From Belnapia mucosa (GTDB taxonomy: Bacteria > Pseudomonadota > Alphaproteobacteria > Acetobacterales > Acetobacteraceae): a stretch of 49,702 nt of DNA. The stretch spans positions 1 through 49,702 of the forward strand of contig NZ_JAEUXJ010000023.1 in assembly GCF_016775475.1 (NCBI RefSeq). Direction: 5' to 3'. Below the pieces are notes generated by a model that did no database searches, was not told the origin of the DNA, and was given only the letters and a program-made list of their open reading frames with translations. Positions 1 through 8,456 of the stretch are shown here, in pieces (position 1 is the first letter of the stretch; the number at the start of each line of letters is the position of its first letter). A program made the position numbers and the translations under genes.

Positions 1-183
1 CTGCAGTTCCACGATCGCCCGCCGGACGGTGCTGCGCGCCAGCCCGGTCGCCGCCGACGCTGCTGTCACCCCGCCATAACCCAGCGCCAGGGCCTCGTTG
101 GCCGCGAACAAGCGCCGCCCACGTTCATCCAGGAACTTGCAGGCCTGCTGGTACCGCGCGCGGATGTCGTCGATATCGATCAC
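1..183 (-). CDS. ISAzo13-family transposase, N-terminal part, runs off the left edge
   Basis: The visible 61 codons begin at a GTG at 183, with an in-frame TAA four codons upstream, and stay open to the window edge. The peptide has LDERGRRLFAANEALALGYG followed by a helix-turn-helix-like stretch (SAATGLARSTVRRAIVEL). This matches, from memory, the N-terminus of ISAzo13-family (Rhodopirellula-type) DDE transposases, where it would bind the transposon ends. The catalytic domain lies outside the window, so intactness cannot be judged. No terminal inverted repeat was identified to its right. The ribosome site is weak. Confidence 0.7.
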   Translation of the reverse strand, partial: MIDIDDIRARYQQACKFLDERGRRLFAANEALALGYGGVTAASAATGLARSTVRRAIVELQ

Positions 184-528
184 CCCAGCGGATTACGCCA
201 TCAAAGCCAGCCACCGGCAGCCCCTTTGACCACCTGGCCGCCAGACCGCCATCACATCCGATTCAGTTATTCTGCGTCAGAACCTAAGGTGGTGGGACAC
301 GCGCCAGCGTAACGCGACCGGCGCCGGAGAGCTGTTGGGGGATAACTCGCATTCCCCCGTCCCCAGCCCACCGGGAGTGCCCCGCGTTCGAGTCGGACCT
401 TTATGGTGGTCAGGCCTGTGCCCTGAGACACGTCCGACGTTGTTACGACTTTGATGCCCGTTGTGCGCTCGAACTCGGGCAACACCCCCTGGCACGCGGG
501 AGTGAAGCCGTTAGAACCTTTGCGGTCC
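184..528. other. Intergenic stretch, no gene recognised
   Basis: This stretch separates the transposase start from the end of the TctC gene. Short open frames exist on both strands but none has a ribosome site or a recognisable protein. It presumably holds the outer end of the ISAzo13 element, but no inverted repeat or target duplication could be defined. Confidence 0.4.
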
Positions 529-1536
529 TTACTCCGGCTGCAATTTCCGCTCCTGCACCACCTTCTTGTAGACCTCGTACTCGGTCTTGATCTCGGCCGC
601 GAACTCCTCCGGCGTGTTGCCCACGATGAAGGAACCGGTCTCCTCGATGCGCGCGCGCACGTTTGGCTCGGCGAGCGTCTTCAGCACGGCGTCGCGCACC
701 CGGTCGACGATCGGGCGCGGCAGCCCCTTCGGTCCTACGATGCCGTAGAAGGCGGTGCGGTTCACGGGCTCCAGACCGACCTCCTTGAAGGTGGGCACAT
801 CCGGCAGCGAAGCGGATCGCTGGGGCGAGGCTTGCACGATGGGTACGAGCCGTCCCGATTGGAGGAAGGGTAGCGCCGAGGGCAGGTTGTCGATGATGAT
901 GGGCACCTGCCCGCCCACCGCGTCGTTGAGCGCCGGGCCCGAGCCGCGGTACGGGATGTGGGCCATGTCCGTGTCCGTGAGGCTCTTGTAGAGCTCCATC
1001 TGGAGATGGAGGATGCTGCCCGTGCCCGAGGTGGCGTAAGAGTACTTGCCCGGGTTCTTCTTCACCTCTTCGGCCCAAGCCTGGAAGGTCTTGGCCGGGA
1101 ACGAGGGATGCACCGCCACCACATTCGGGGTTGCCGCGATGTTGGTGATCGGCGTGAAGGCGGTGAGCGGGTCGTAAGGCGTCGAGGGCTGGATCGCCGG
1201 CACGGTGGCCACCGTGGAGACCGTGGCGATGCCAAGCGAGTAGCCGTCGGGCCTGGCCCGCGCCGTCTCGGCGGCGCCGATCGCACCGCCGCCGCCGCCC
1301 TTGTTCTCCACCACTAGCGGTTGGTTGTTGAAGTGCGGAGCCACGCCGCCCGCAACCACGCGGGCGACGATGTCGGTGGTGCCCCCGGGCGCGAACGGCA
1401 CCAGCAGCTTTACCGGCTTGTCCGGGTAGCCTGCCTGCGCGAGGGCGCGGGAGGCGGCGAGCAGTGGTGCAGAGGCCAGCCCGCCGAGGAGAAGTGCCCT
1501 GCGGTTCAGCCCGCTGGTCGTGGCGTCGTTGCTCAC
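529..1536 (-). CDS. tctC: Tripartite tricarboxylate transporter receptor (TctC/Bug family)
   Basis: A 335-residue periplasmic solute-binding protein of the Bug/TctC family, which captures carboxylates or similar small acids for a tripartite tricarboxylate transporter. The GTG start at 1536 follows AGGAGG with 5 bases spacing; the reading frame stays open further upstream, but that extension lacks a ribosome site. A Tat-like leader (NRRALLLGGLASAPLLAASR) ends around residue 34. Family hallmarks seen are YPDKPVKLLVPFAPGGTTDI, ENKGGGGGAIGA and RPDGYSLGIA near the N-terminus, and IPYRGSGPALND and GIVGPKGLPRPIV further on. Length is normal. No TctA or TctB membrane gene lies nearby, so it is an orphan receptor, which is common for this family. 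The ligand cannot be inferred. Confidence 0.9.
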   Translation of the reverse strand: MSNDATTSGLNRRALLLGGLASAPLLAASRALAQAGYPDKPVKLLVPFAPGGTTDIVARVVAGGVAPHFNNQPLVVENKGGGGGAIGAAETARARPDGYSLGIATVSTVATVPAIQPSTPYDPLTAFTPITNIAATPNVVAVHPSFPAKTFQAWAEEVKKNPGKYSYATSGTGSILHLQMELYKSLTDTDMAHIPYRGSGPALNDAVGGQVPIIIDNLPSALPFLQSGRLVPIVQASPQRSASLPDVPTFKEVGLEPVNRTAFYGIVGPKGLPRPIVDRVRDAVLKTLAEPNVRARIEETGSFIVGNTPEEFAAEIKTEYEVYKKVVQERKLQPE

Positions 1537-1595
1537 ATCGTCCTCCTTGAAGATCGTCGGCCCGGGGCCTAGCAGCCGTTCCCTCGTAGCGCCCC

Positions 1596-1721
1596 TCACG
1601 GCGCGACGGTTGCGTCGGGCTGGTTCGAGCGCTGAAGCGCCCCGGCGACCATGCCCGAGGGCCTCATCTCGTCGATGAAGGACCGCAGGTAGACGTGCGC
1701 CCCCTCGCGTCCGCGCGGCGT
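1596..1721 (-). pseudogene. C-terminal remnant of a family 3 (amino-acid type) ABC substrate-binding protein
   Basis: About 41 codons, read on the minus strand, end in a TGA at 1596-1598 and carry HVYLRSFIDEMRPSGMVAGA followed by LQRSNQPDATVAP. This ending (YLR-F-E-K-SG-V--AL----VAP) is typical of family 3 extracellular solute-binding proteins for polar amino acids. Nothing recognisable remains upstream: the frame runs out into sequence with no start or conserved core. It is read as the tail of a deleted gene stranded between the TctC gene and the oppositely oriented peptide-type receptor. Confidence 0.5.
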
Positions 1722-1862
1722 CGCCATAGGGGTCGTGGTGCAGACCGCGCGATGGGCTCAGCTCGCCGGTGATCCCGCTTCTGCAGTTGACACTGCCGGC
1801 ACCGGCGTCTGACCCTGCTCACCGAAGCCGGAATACCGGCCGATCTGGCACTGGGAGGCAAC

Positions 1863-3428
1863 ATGCGTCACCTGCTGCTCGCCGCGGCCGCCTGTCTTGC
1901 CTTGGCGGCGCCTGCCACGGCGCAACGCACGCTGACCATCGGGGCGCAAACCCCGCCCAGCGCGCTCGACCCGCACTATCATAACACTCAGCAGAATACC
2001 CAGATCGCTAGGCTGATCTTTGAGCCACTGTTCGAGCTGGACAACAAGGTCCAGTTCCAGCCGCGGCTGGCGCGCAGTATGCGCATGGTCGATGAGCTGA
2101 CCTGGGAGGTGAAGCTCAACACCGAAGCCCGCTTCCATGACGGCACGCCCTTCGAGCCTGAAGACGTTGCCTACACCTTCGCTCGCGTCCCCACTGTGCC
2201 GAACAGCCCGGCGCTGTTCACCCCGGCAGTGCGCAGCATTACCAGCATCGAGGTGGTAGACCGCGAAACCATCCGGCTGCACACCCGCGAGCCCAATCCA
2301 CTGATGCGTTTCGACATGGCCTCCCCAGTCATCCTGTCGCATCGTATCCATGGCGCGTCGGCGACGACCGCCGACTTCAACAGTGGCAAGTTGATGGTCG
2401 GCACCGGCCCCTACCGCTTCGTGAGCTGGCGGCACGCCGAGCGGATTGAGTTGACGCGGAACGAGCATTGGTATGGCCCGACCGAGCCCTGGGACCGGGT
2501 AGTCTACCGTTACATCCCGAACCCCGGCGCCCGCACGGCGGCGTTGCTGGCCGGCGAGGTGGACCTGATCGACTACGTGCCTGTCCAGGACATCCCCAGG
2601 CTGCAGCAGGAGCGGCGCTTTGCCCTGTTCCAGGTGGACAGCCTGACCTTCGTCTATCTCTTTCCAGATTCGATGCGCGACACCACGCCCTTCGTCACCG
2701 ACATGCAAGGCAAGCCGCTGGCGCGCAACCCGCTTGCCGATCCGCGGGTGCGCTGGGCTTTGGCGCTCGCCATTCCGCGCCAAGCGATCGCGGAGCGGCT
2801 CTATCTCGGCATGGCCTCAGCCGCCGACCAATTCGCCTCCCCCATCGCCGAGCACCGGTTGGAGGGGCTGGAACCGCTGCCACATGATCCGGCTCGCGCC
2901 CGTGCCCTGCTGGCCGAGGCCGGTTATCCGAACGGCTTCCGCCTAACCATCCATGGCCCGAATGGGCACTTCGTCAATGACGACAACCTGTTGCAGGCTC
3001 TGGCCCAGGCCTTTACCCGTATCGGGGTGGAAACGCGCGTTGAAGCGCTGCCGCCACCGACGCTGTTCACCCGCGCCACCAACCGCGAGTTCAGCCTGTT
3101 CATGACCTATTTCACCAGCGCCCTGACATTGAACCCGCTGCGCCAGGTGGTGATGACACGCGACCCCGATCTCGGCCACGGTCCCTTCAACCGGCAGCGC
3201 TACTCCAATCCCCAGATGGACCGGCCACTGGCCCTGGCGCTGACGACCATGGACGAGGCCCGGCGCAAGCAGCTGACCCAGCAGGCGGCAAGGGTGCTCT
3301 ACGACGATATGGGTGTTATCCCCATCATCAACCTGCGCAACAGCTGGGCAGGCCGGCGCGACCGCGTGGTCTACGACCCCAGCCCGACCAACTTCACCCA
3401 ACCGACCCTGGCGAAGCCAGTCCCTTGA
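1863..3428 (+). CDS. ABC transporter substrate-binding protein (peptide/nickel type, SBP_bac_5)
   Basis: A 521-residue periplasmic binding protein of the oligopeptide/dipeptide/nickel family. The ATG at 1863 follows GGGAGG and opens a Sec signal peptide (MRHLLLAAAACLALAAPATA). The mature part begins QRTLTIGAQTPPSALDPHYH, the usual first strand and substrate loop. The family signature is present as LTWEVKLNTEARFHDGTPFEPEDVAYTF split over residues about 77-104, and VGTGPYRFVSW lies near residue 178. The C-terminal lobe includes ARALLAEAGYPNGFRLTIHG. Length is typical. Permease and ATPase genes are absent on both sides, so it probably works with a transporter encoded elsewhere. The substrate is not predictable; close relatives are often annotated for peptides, glutathione or opines. 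Confidence 0.9.
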   Translation: MRHLLLAAAACLALAAPATAQRTLTIGAQTPPSALDPHYHNTQQNTQIARLIFEPLFELDNKVQFQPRLARSMRMVDELTWEVKLNTEARFHDGTPFEPEDVAYTFARVPTVPNSPALFTPAVRSITSIEVVDRETIRLHTREPNPLMRFDMASPVILSHRIHGASATTADFNSGKLMVGTGPYRFVSWRHAERIELTRNEHWYGPTEPWDRVVYRYIPNPGARTAALLAGEVDLIDYVPVQDIPRLQQERRFALFQVDSLTFVYLFPDSMRDTTPFVTDMQGKPLARNPLADPRVRWALALAIPRQAIAERLYLGMASAADQFASPIAEHRLEGLEPLPHDPARARALLAEAGYPNGFRLTIHGPNGHFVNDDNLLQALAQAFTRIGVETRVEALPPPTLFTRATNREFSLFMTYFTSALTLNPLRQVVMTRDPDLGHGPFNRQRYSNPQMDRPLALALTTMDEARRKQLTQQAARVLYDDMGVIPIINLRNSWAGRRDRVVYDPSPTNFTQPTLAKPVP

Positions 3429-3445
3429 CGCCTCGGCCTTGCAGG

Positions 3446-3709
3446 CTAAAGCGGCCGGCGATCCTTCGGAATTACGTCAGCGGGCAGGTGGGCGAGAGCC
3501 GTGCAAACCCGTTCCGGCCCCGCGTAGTAAGCGAGTGCGGTTTCGGTGCGTGCCATCAGCAGCCGCACTGTGTGGCAGCCTATTTTGAGGCCGGTCCCAA
3601 AAGGTTTGGGACGGGGCCGCGCCTTCAGCTCTTCCAACGACGGGCGGAGTTGCCGGCGCACCGCCCAAACGCAGGCGGCTCCTGCCCTAGCAGTGTCGCC
3701 GGCAGTCAT
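3446..3709 (-). CDS. Possible small hypothetical protein
   Basis: An 87-residue open frame in the roughly 400-base gap between the peptide-type receptor and the iron-sulphur subunit gene. Its composition looks protein-like towards the C-terminus (ARTETALAYYAGPERVCTAL, then AHLPADVIPKDRRPL), but the ribosome site before the ATG is poor and no family is recognised. A GGTCCCAAAAGGTTTGGGACGG-like partial inverted repeat lies inside it (about 3594-3616), which argues against strong coding constraint. It could be a remnant or chance. Confidence 0.3.
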   Translation of the reverse strand: MTAGDTARAGAACVWAVRRQLRPSLEELKARPRPKPFGTGLKIGCHTVRLLMARTETALAYYAGPERVCTALAHLPADVIPKDRRPL

Positions 3710-3824
3710 CGTCGGGAACCCTGAAGGCTGCTGGCGAGACTAGAACCGCACCGGGTGGCGGCCGTTGAGGAGTTTGTGCCCTGGGTCCGCGCCCCGGCAC
3801 CAATAGTCATGCGGGAGGAAGTCG

Positions 3825-4295
3825 ATGGTCAGTTCCGTACCTCTCCACGTCAATGGGCAGCCGAGGACGGTCGAGGTGGACGATCCCGACATGCCGCTGC
3901 TCTACGCCTTGCGGGATGGGCTCGGCCTGCACGGCCCACGCTTCGGTTGCGGACTGGGCCAGTGCGGTGCCTGCACGGTGCATGTGGACGGTGAGGCTGT
4001 GCGCTCCTGCATCACACCGCTGTCCTCGCTGACGGCCGACCGCAAGGTGGTCACACTCGAGGGGCTGGGTTCGCCCGAGCAGCCGCATCCGGTCCAGCGT
4101 GCCTTCATCGAGGAGCAGGCCGCGCAGTGCGGCTATTGCATCAACGGCATGATCATGCAGGCTGCCGCCCTCCTGAACGGTAACAACAGGCCGAGCGATG
4201 CGGAGGTCCGGGAGGCGCTGGCCGGCAATCTGTGCCGCTGCGGCACGCATGTCCGGATCCTCCGAGCCGTGCAGCGCGCGGCCGGCACTCGGTAG
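3825..4295 (+). CDS. (2Fe-2S)-binding subunit of a molybdenum hydroxylase (isoquinoline 1-oxidoreductase alpha / xanthine dehydrogenase small-subunit type)
   Basis: A 156-residue electron-transfer subunit. The N-terminal plant-ferredoxin-like domain carries the first cluster ligands in RFGCGLGQCGACTVHVDG, with a further Cys in VRSCITP. The C-terminal helical domain binds the second cluster through QCGYCINGM and NLCRCGTH. Both Cys sets are complete. The ATG at 3825 follows GGGAGG. The gene lies 14 bases before the molybdopterin subunit, forming a two-gene unit without an FAD subunit. This arrangement is typical of the isoquinoline 1-oxidoreductase (IorAB) and aldehyde dehydrogenase types, whose electrons usually pass to a membrane cytochrome. 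No such cytochrome gene is present here. Confidence 0.93.
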   Translation: MVSSVPLHVNGQPRTVEVDDPDMPLLYALRDGLGLHGPRFGCGLGQCGACTVHVDGEAVRSCITPLSSLTADRKVVTLEGLGSPEQPHPVQRAFIEEQAAQCGYCINGMIMQAAALLNGNNRPSDAEVREALAGNLCRCGTHVRILRAVQRAAGTR

Positions 4296-4309
4296 TGGAG
4301 AGATCGACA

Positions 4310-6529
4310 ATGTCCGCAGCCACGACCCGCCGCGCCCTCCTCCAGAGCGGCTCACTCGTCATCGGCTTTGCCCTAGGTCACCGCATCTCTCCAGCCAAGG
4401 CCCAGGGCGGGAGCTCGGCCTCTGCTCCAGGTAAGACAGTGGCCCTCGATGAGGTTGACGGTTTCCTCGCCATCGGCGCCGACGGCAAGGTTACGGTATT
4501 CTCGGGCAAGGTGGATCTCGGGACCGGCGTCCGCACGGCGCTGACCCAGATGGCGGCCGAAGAGCTCGACGTGCCGCTCGCTCAGGTCACGGTCATCCAG
4601 GGTGATACGGCACTGACGCCAGACCAGGGGCCGACCTATGGCAGCCTCTCGGTCCAGAACGGCGGGGTGCAGATCCGCCAGGCGGCAGCAACCGCACGCA
4701 AGCACCTGCTGGATCTTGCTTCGCGTCGGCTGAACCTGCCGGCAGACGACCTCGCGGTGCAAGACGGCGTGGTGCGCCCGAAGGCAGGCGGCCAGGGCAT
4801 CGGCTACGGCGACCTCCTCGGCGGCCGCGGGTTCACGCTGAAGGTCGACAAGGAGGTCACGACCAAGAACCCGGCCGAATTCCGTATCGTCGGCCAGTCG
4901 GTGCCGCGGCTCGATATCCCGGCCAAGTGCACTGGCCGCTTCACCTACATGCAGGACTTCAGCGTGGATGGGATGCTGCACGCTCGGGTCGTGCGCCCAC
5001 CAGCGATCGGCGCGACGCTGCGCAGCATGGACGAGGCGTCGGTGCGCGACATCCCGGGGGCGGTGAAGGTGGTTCGCGAGGGCAACTTCCTCGCCGTAGT
5101 AGCGCGAAATGAATGGGCGGCGATCAAGGCATCGCAGACCCTCAAGGCCGATTGGTCCGACTGGCGTGGCCTGCCCGAACAGGTACGGCTGTGGGAGCAT
5201 GTGCGCGGCACCCGCGTCACCAAGGACGACGTCACCAGCAGTGTCGGCAACCCTGCGGACGCGATGCTTGGTGGAGCGAAACGCCTCAGCGCGACCTATG
5301 ACTTCCCGATCCACACCCACGGGTCTATCGGCCCGTCTTGTGCTGTGGCGCAGTTGCGGGACGGTCAGCTGACGGTCTGGACGGCTTCGCAGATGACCCA
5401 CGCGCTGCGCAAGCAAATCGCTGCCATGATGCGGATGCCCGAGGGGGAGGTGCGCTGCATCTACCTTGAGGGTTCCGGCTGCTACGGCCGTAATGGGCAC
5501 GAGGATGCGGCGGGTGATGCGGCACTACTGACGCGCGCCATGGGCGGCCAGCCGGTGCGGGTGCAGTGGTCGCGCCAGGACGAGCATGGTTGGGATCCGA
5601 AGGGACCGCCTACCCTGATCGATCTCCGCGCCGCCCTCGACGACAAGGGCAATATTGCCGCCTGGGAGTCGGAGTTCTTCATTCCCGAAGGCGCGGCCGG
5701 GAACGTGCCGCTGGTGCCTGCAGAACTGGCCGGCTTGCCGCATGAGTCCTCGATGGCACCGGGCAACATCATCCAAAACTCCGCGCTGCCTTATACCGTC
5801 CCCGCAGTGCGCACCACCTGCCACCGGCTGGCGGAGACGCCGTTCAAGCCATCCTGGATCCGCACGCCTGGGCGGATGCAGAACACCTATGCCAATGAGG
5901 CCTTCATGGACGAGTTGGCCGCGGCGGCAGGCGTCGATCCCCTCGAGTTCCGCCTGCGGCACCTGCGCGACCCACGCGGTGAGGAGTTACTACGGCGCCT
6001 GGCTACCCTGGCGAAGTGGGAGAGCCGCCCCTCGCCGCAACGGAACGGCGGTGGCGACGTCATGCGCGGCCGCGGCATGACCTATGTGAAGTATGAGCTG
6101 AACCGCACCTATATCGGCACGGTCGCCGAGGTCGAGGTGAACCGCAGCACCGGCGAGATCCGTGTGCCGCGCTTCGTCGTGGTTCATGACTGCGGCCAGG
6201 TGATCAACCCGGACGGCCTTCGCAACCAGATCGAGGGCAATGTGGTGCAGACGGTCAGCCGCACGCTGAAGGAGGAGCTGACCTTCGACCGCTCCATGGT
6301 CACGAGCCTCGACTGGAACAGCTACCCGATCCTGACCTTCCCGGAGGTGCCGGAGGTGGTAATCGAATTGTTGGACCGGCCGCAGGAGCGTCCCTGGGGT
6401 GCAGGTGAGCCTTCGGCCGCGGCGATCCCCTCGGCAATTTCCAACGCGGTGTTCGATGCCACCGGCGTTCGGCTGCGCTCGGTGCCGTATACGCCGGCGC
6501 GGGTGAAAGCGGCGCTGCAGGCAAGCTGA
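4310..6529 (+). CDS. Molybdopterin-binding subunit of a molybdenum hydroxylase (IorB / xanthine dehydrogenase family), Tat-exported
   Basis: A 739-residue catalytic subunit that would hydroxylate an N-heterocycle or oxidise an aldehyde. The ATG at 4310 is chosen because it follows GGAGAG and opens a Tat signal (TTRRALLQSGSLVIGFALGH); the frame continues upstream into the preceding gene without a better start. Cofactor-domain features include FSGKVDLGTGVRTALTQMAA near residue 64, GSGCYGRNGHEDAAGDAALL around residue 389, and the C-terminal WGAGEPSAAAIPSAISNAV, whose GAGE contains the expected catalytic base glutamate. Length suits the single-chain IorB type. It is co-transcribed with the 2Fe-2S subunit. 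The substrate is unknown. Molybdenum cofactor insertion chaperones (XdhC type) are not nearby. Confidence 0.92.
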   Translation: MSAATTRRALLQSGSLVIGFALGHRISPAKAQGGSSASAPGKTVALDEVDGFLAIGADGKVTVFSGKVDLGTGVRTALTQMAAEELDVPLAQVTVIQGDTALTPDQGPTYGSLSVQNGGVQIRQAAATARKHLLDLASRRLNLPADDLAVQDGVVRPKAGGQGIGYGDLLGGRGFTLKVDKEVTTKNPAEFRIVGQSVPRLDIPAKCTGRFTYMQDFSVDGMLHARVVRPPAIGATLRSMDEASVRDIPGAVKVVREGNFLAVVARNEWAAIKASQTLKADWSDWRGLPEQVRLWEHVRGTRVTKDDVTSSVGNPADAMLGGAKRLSATYDFPIHTHGSIGPSCAVAQLRDGQLTVWTASQMTHALRKQIAAMMRMPEGEVRCIYLEGSGCYGRNGHEDAAGDAALLTRAMGGQPVRVQWSRQDEHGWDPKGPPTLIDLRAALDDKGNIAAWESEFFIPEGAAGNVPLVPAELAGLPHESSMAPGNIIQNSALPYTVPAVRTTCHRLAETPFKPSWIRTPGRMQNTYANEAFMDELAAAAGVDPLEFRLRHLRDPRGEELLRRLATLAKWESRPSPQRNGGGDVMRGRGMTYVKYELNRTYIGTVAEVEVNRSTGEIRVPRFVVVHDCGQVINPDGLRNQIEGNVVQTVSRTLKEELTFDRSMVTSLDWNSYPILTFPEVPEVVIELLDRPQERPWGAGEPSAAAIPSAISNAVFDATGVRLRSVPYTPARVKAALQAS

Positions 6530-6576
6530 GACACGGCTGACAGCCTTTGCCGGGGCTGTTGCTCCCGATAAGCGGG

Positions 6577-7251
6577 CTACCGGACGATCAGGGGACCCTG
6601 CGGGGTGCCCTGGCTGCTGCCGGGTGCAACCATGGGGCTGTCGGGATCGCGCAGGTCGCCTTGAGGCGAGCCAAGGCGCAACTCCCGTGCATCCGCCGGG
6701 ATGGAGCCGGCGCCGATCTCATGCATGCCGGCGGCCATGGCCTCGCGGGCCTGCTCAACCGTCTTACCGCCGCGGATGATGTCATGTGCGAGATTCAGCA
6801 CCAGAATGTTGGTCGCCTCGCGGTCACACCAAGCCGTCAAGTCACCTCGGGTGCGGTCCGGTAGAATGCTGCCATTGAACCGGGCCAGTGGCTCGAAGAA
6901 GTTGAGCGGGACGCGATACTCGACAACCTGTTCCAGCACATCCATGTGCCGCGTGGGAAAGTCGTGTTCGACCGGTGTCTTATGCACCAGAGTCCGCTTC
7001 CAGGGGCCATTACCTCGCCAGATAAGCATGGTAGCAGTTGTTTCCTGTGGCGCTCCATAGCGCCGCAACATCTCCTCGGCCACAGCCTTGGCGGCAGGAT
7101 GCCAGTCCTGGGTGATGTCGCTTGCGGGCCCCGTCGCATCGGACCTGACCTGGGCGACGCCCCGGCCCACCATGCATACCAGCGCAGCCGTAGGTCCCCC
7201 AGCGACGAGCAAGCGCCGGGTGAGACCCCGCACAAGAGATGCCTCGCCCAT
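6577..7251 (-). CDS. Exported protein of unknown function
   Basis: A 224-residue protein convergent with the molybdenum hydroxylase operon. The ATG at 7251 is preferred over longer frames because GGGAGG and AGGA precede it and it opens a Tat/Sec-like leader (LTRRLLVAGGPTAALVCMVG). The mature part contains AEEMLRRYGAPQETTATMLI, WRGNGPWKRTLVHKTPVEHD, and RTRGDLTAWCDREATNILVL. I recognise this only as a conserved hypothetical family in alphaproteobacteria. The C-terminal 45 residues are low in complexity and rich in Gly, Pro and Asp. No catalytic motif is evident. Confidence 0.7.
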   Translation of the reverse strand: MGEASLVRGLTRRLLVAGGPTAALVCMVGRGVAQVRSDATGPASDITQDWHPAAKAVAEEMLRRYGAPQETTATMLIWRGNGPWKRTLVHKTPVEHDFPTRHMDVLEQVVEYRVPLNFFEPLARFNGSILPDRTRGDLTAWCDREATNILVLNLAHDIIRGGKTVEQAREAMAAGMHEIGAGSIPADARELRLGSPQGDLRDPDSPMVAPGSSQGTPQGPLIVR

Positions 7252-7473
7252 TCCTAGCCTCCCTGCCGAATAATTAGCCGGGGCAGAACGGATGCGCACC
7301 GGGGCAGTTGCCGGTATGCGCTGATGAGCAATGCAACGCGGCGAGTGCGCAATCGCTGCCAGCATTGCTACGGCGGTCTCCCGTCCTCGTGGGCGAGGCC
7401 GCAGGAGGGCCAAAACTGCCCATGGGTGGGGGCTTACGGCTGCGCCGATATGCAAGTCCGGCAGATCGGGCGA

Positions 7474-7989
7474 TCACTGGTGCAGGTCCGCTGCTGCCTC
7501 GGTAGCCCTGAAAGCCATCATTCCGCTGCAGCCAAGTAGCCGCAGCGGATGCAGTTGGCTGCGGTCATCATCCTCGGTGAAGGGATCCGCAAAACGCCGC
7601 ACCACCTTCGACCCGCCTGACGTTGGGCTGTGCGGCTCGGGAAGTTCCGTGACAGGCGTGACGCTTGGTAACGCGGCCGACCTCCCTTGCTCCGAGGCTG
7701 GCTGCTGCGCTGATGGCTCCCACATCGGCATGACATGCGCGATTGGGGGCGTCGGCTCCTGCGTCATGGAAGGCGCTACTTGCTGCCGAGCAGCCGTAGC
7801 TGCTTTTGCGCGAAATACATCGGGCCAAGCCTCTGCAGGAGCCTCCCACTACGCCGGGTGGGGAAGGTCCCCCATCGGCCTCGATGGGCCACATGCAATC
7901 TGCACGACCTCGACGACCCGACCGGCCATCGTTACCGAGCCATTCAGCTGAGGCGCGGTGACGATGTGCCGCTTCTCACCGGTAGACAT
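7474..7989 (-). pseudogene. Hypothetical gene interrupted by an in-frame TAG
   Basis: One minus-strand frame reads continuously from an ATG at 7989 (AGGCGGAG just upstream) to a stop at 7474, except for a single TAG at 7849-7851. The part before the stop (MSTGEKRHIVTAPQLNGSVT, then MAGRVVEVVQIACGPSRPMG) and the part after it (WEAPAEAWPDVFRAKAATAA, then EPTPPIAHVMPMWEPSAQQP and RRFADPFTEDDDRSQLHPLR) both look protein-like and share one frame. The second half could restart at an ATG at 7767. No family was recognised. It is either a recently inactivated gene, two short genes, or a read error. Confidence 0.4.
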
Positions 7990-8040
7990 GCTCCGCCTGG
8001 AATGGCAGGAGAAAACCTGATCTTCTTCTGACATAAGCAT

Positions 8041-8456
8041 CCGTTATCGAGAGCTACCGTCTCTGCAAAACAGCCGGGGTATGATGCGGGGTCTGCCAAG
8101 GTCACGGCCGAGGACTTTTACAAGACATTCCACGAAGCAGCGCCACAGGCTAATGCGGGTTCCAGTTCCTCAATGCAGCTGATGCTAAGCTCGCCGCATA
8201 ATACTGGACCGACTACATTTTGCGGTCATCGTCCTCGTAGTTGACACCGACACCTTGGTAACCCCACGACCCGCCGCTTAATTCTCAAGTGCTAGTCTGC
8301 AACGAGTGACGGTGCTGGTTTGGTGGCGTGATCCTGGCGCTTGAGGCCGGTTTGCGCGCCGTTTCGTGCCTAGCGGCCGCCATGTGGAAGACCAATCATC
8401 GCGGGTTGGTGGGGGCGTTGCCTTCAATCAGGCGATAACTGCCCGGTCAAGCGAGA
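8041..8456. other. Lower-GC stretch without an intact gene
   Basis: No start-to-stop gene is supported. A plus-strand frame at about 8053-8230 looks coding in composition (AKVTAEDFYKTFHEAAPQAN) but has a TGA just upstream and no start codon, so it may be a fragment of a lost gene. Base composition is visibly lower in GC than the flanking genes. Confidence 0.35.

Noticed and set aside
4373..5500. 375-codon open frame on the minus strand opposite the molybdopterin subunit
   Set aside because: It is antisense to a clearly conserved gene, has no family match, and is explained by high GC.
7331..7951. 206-codon plus-strand frame
   Set aside because: Composition is Arg, Ser and Cys-rich and unlike a folded protein; the minus strand carries the more convincing frame.
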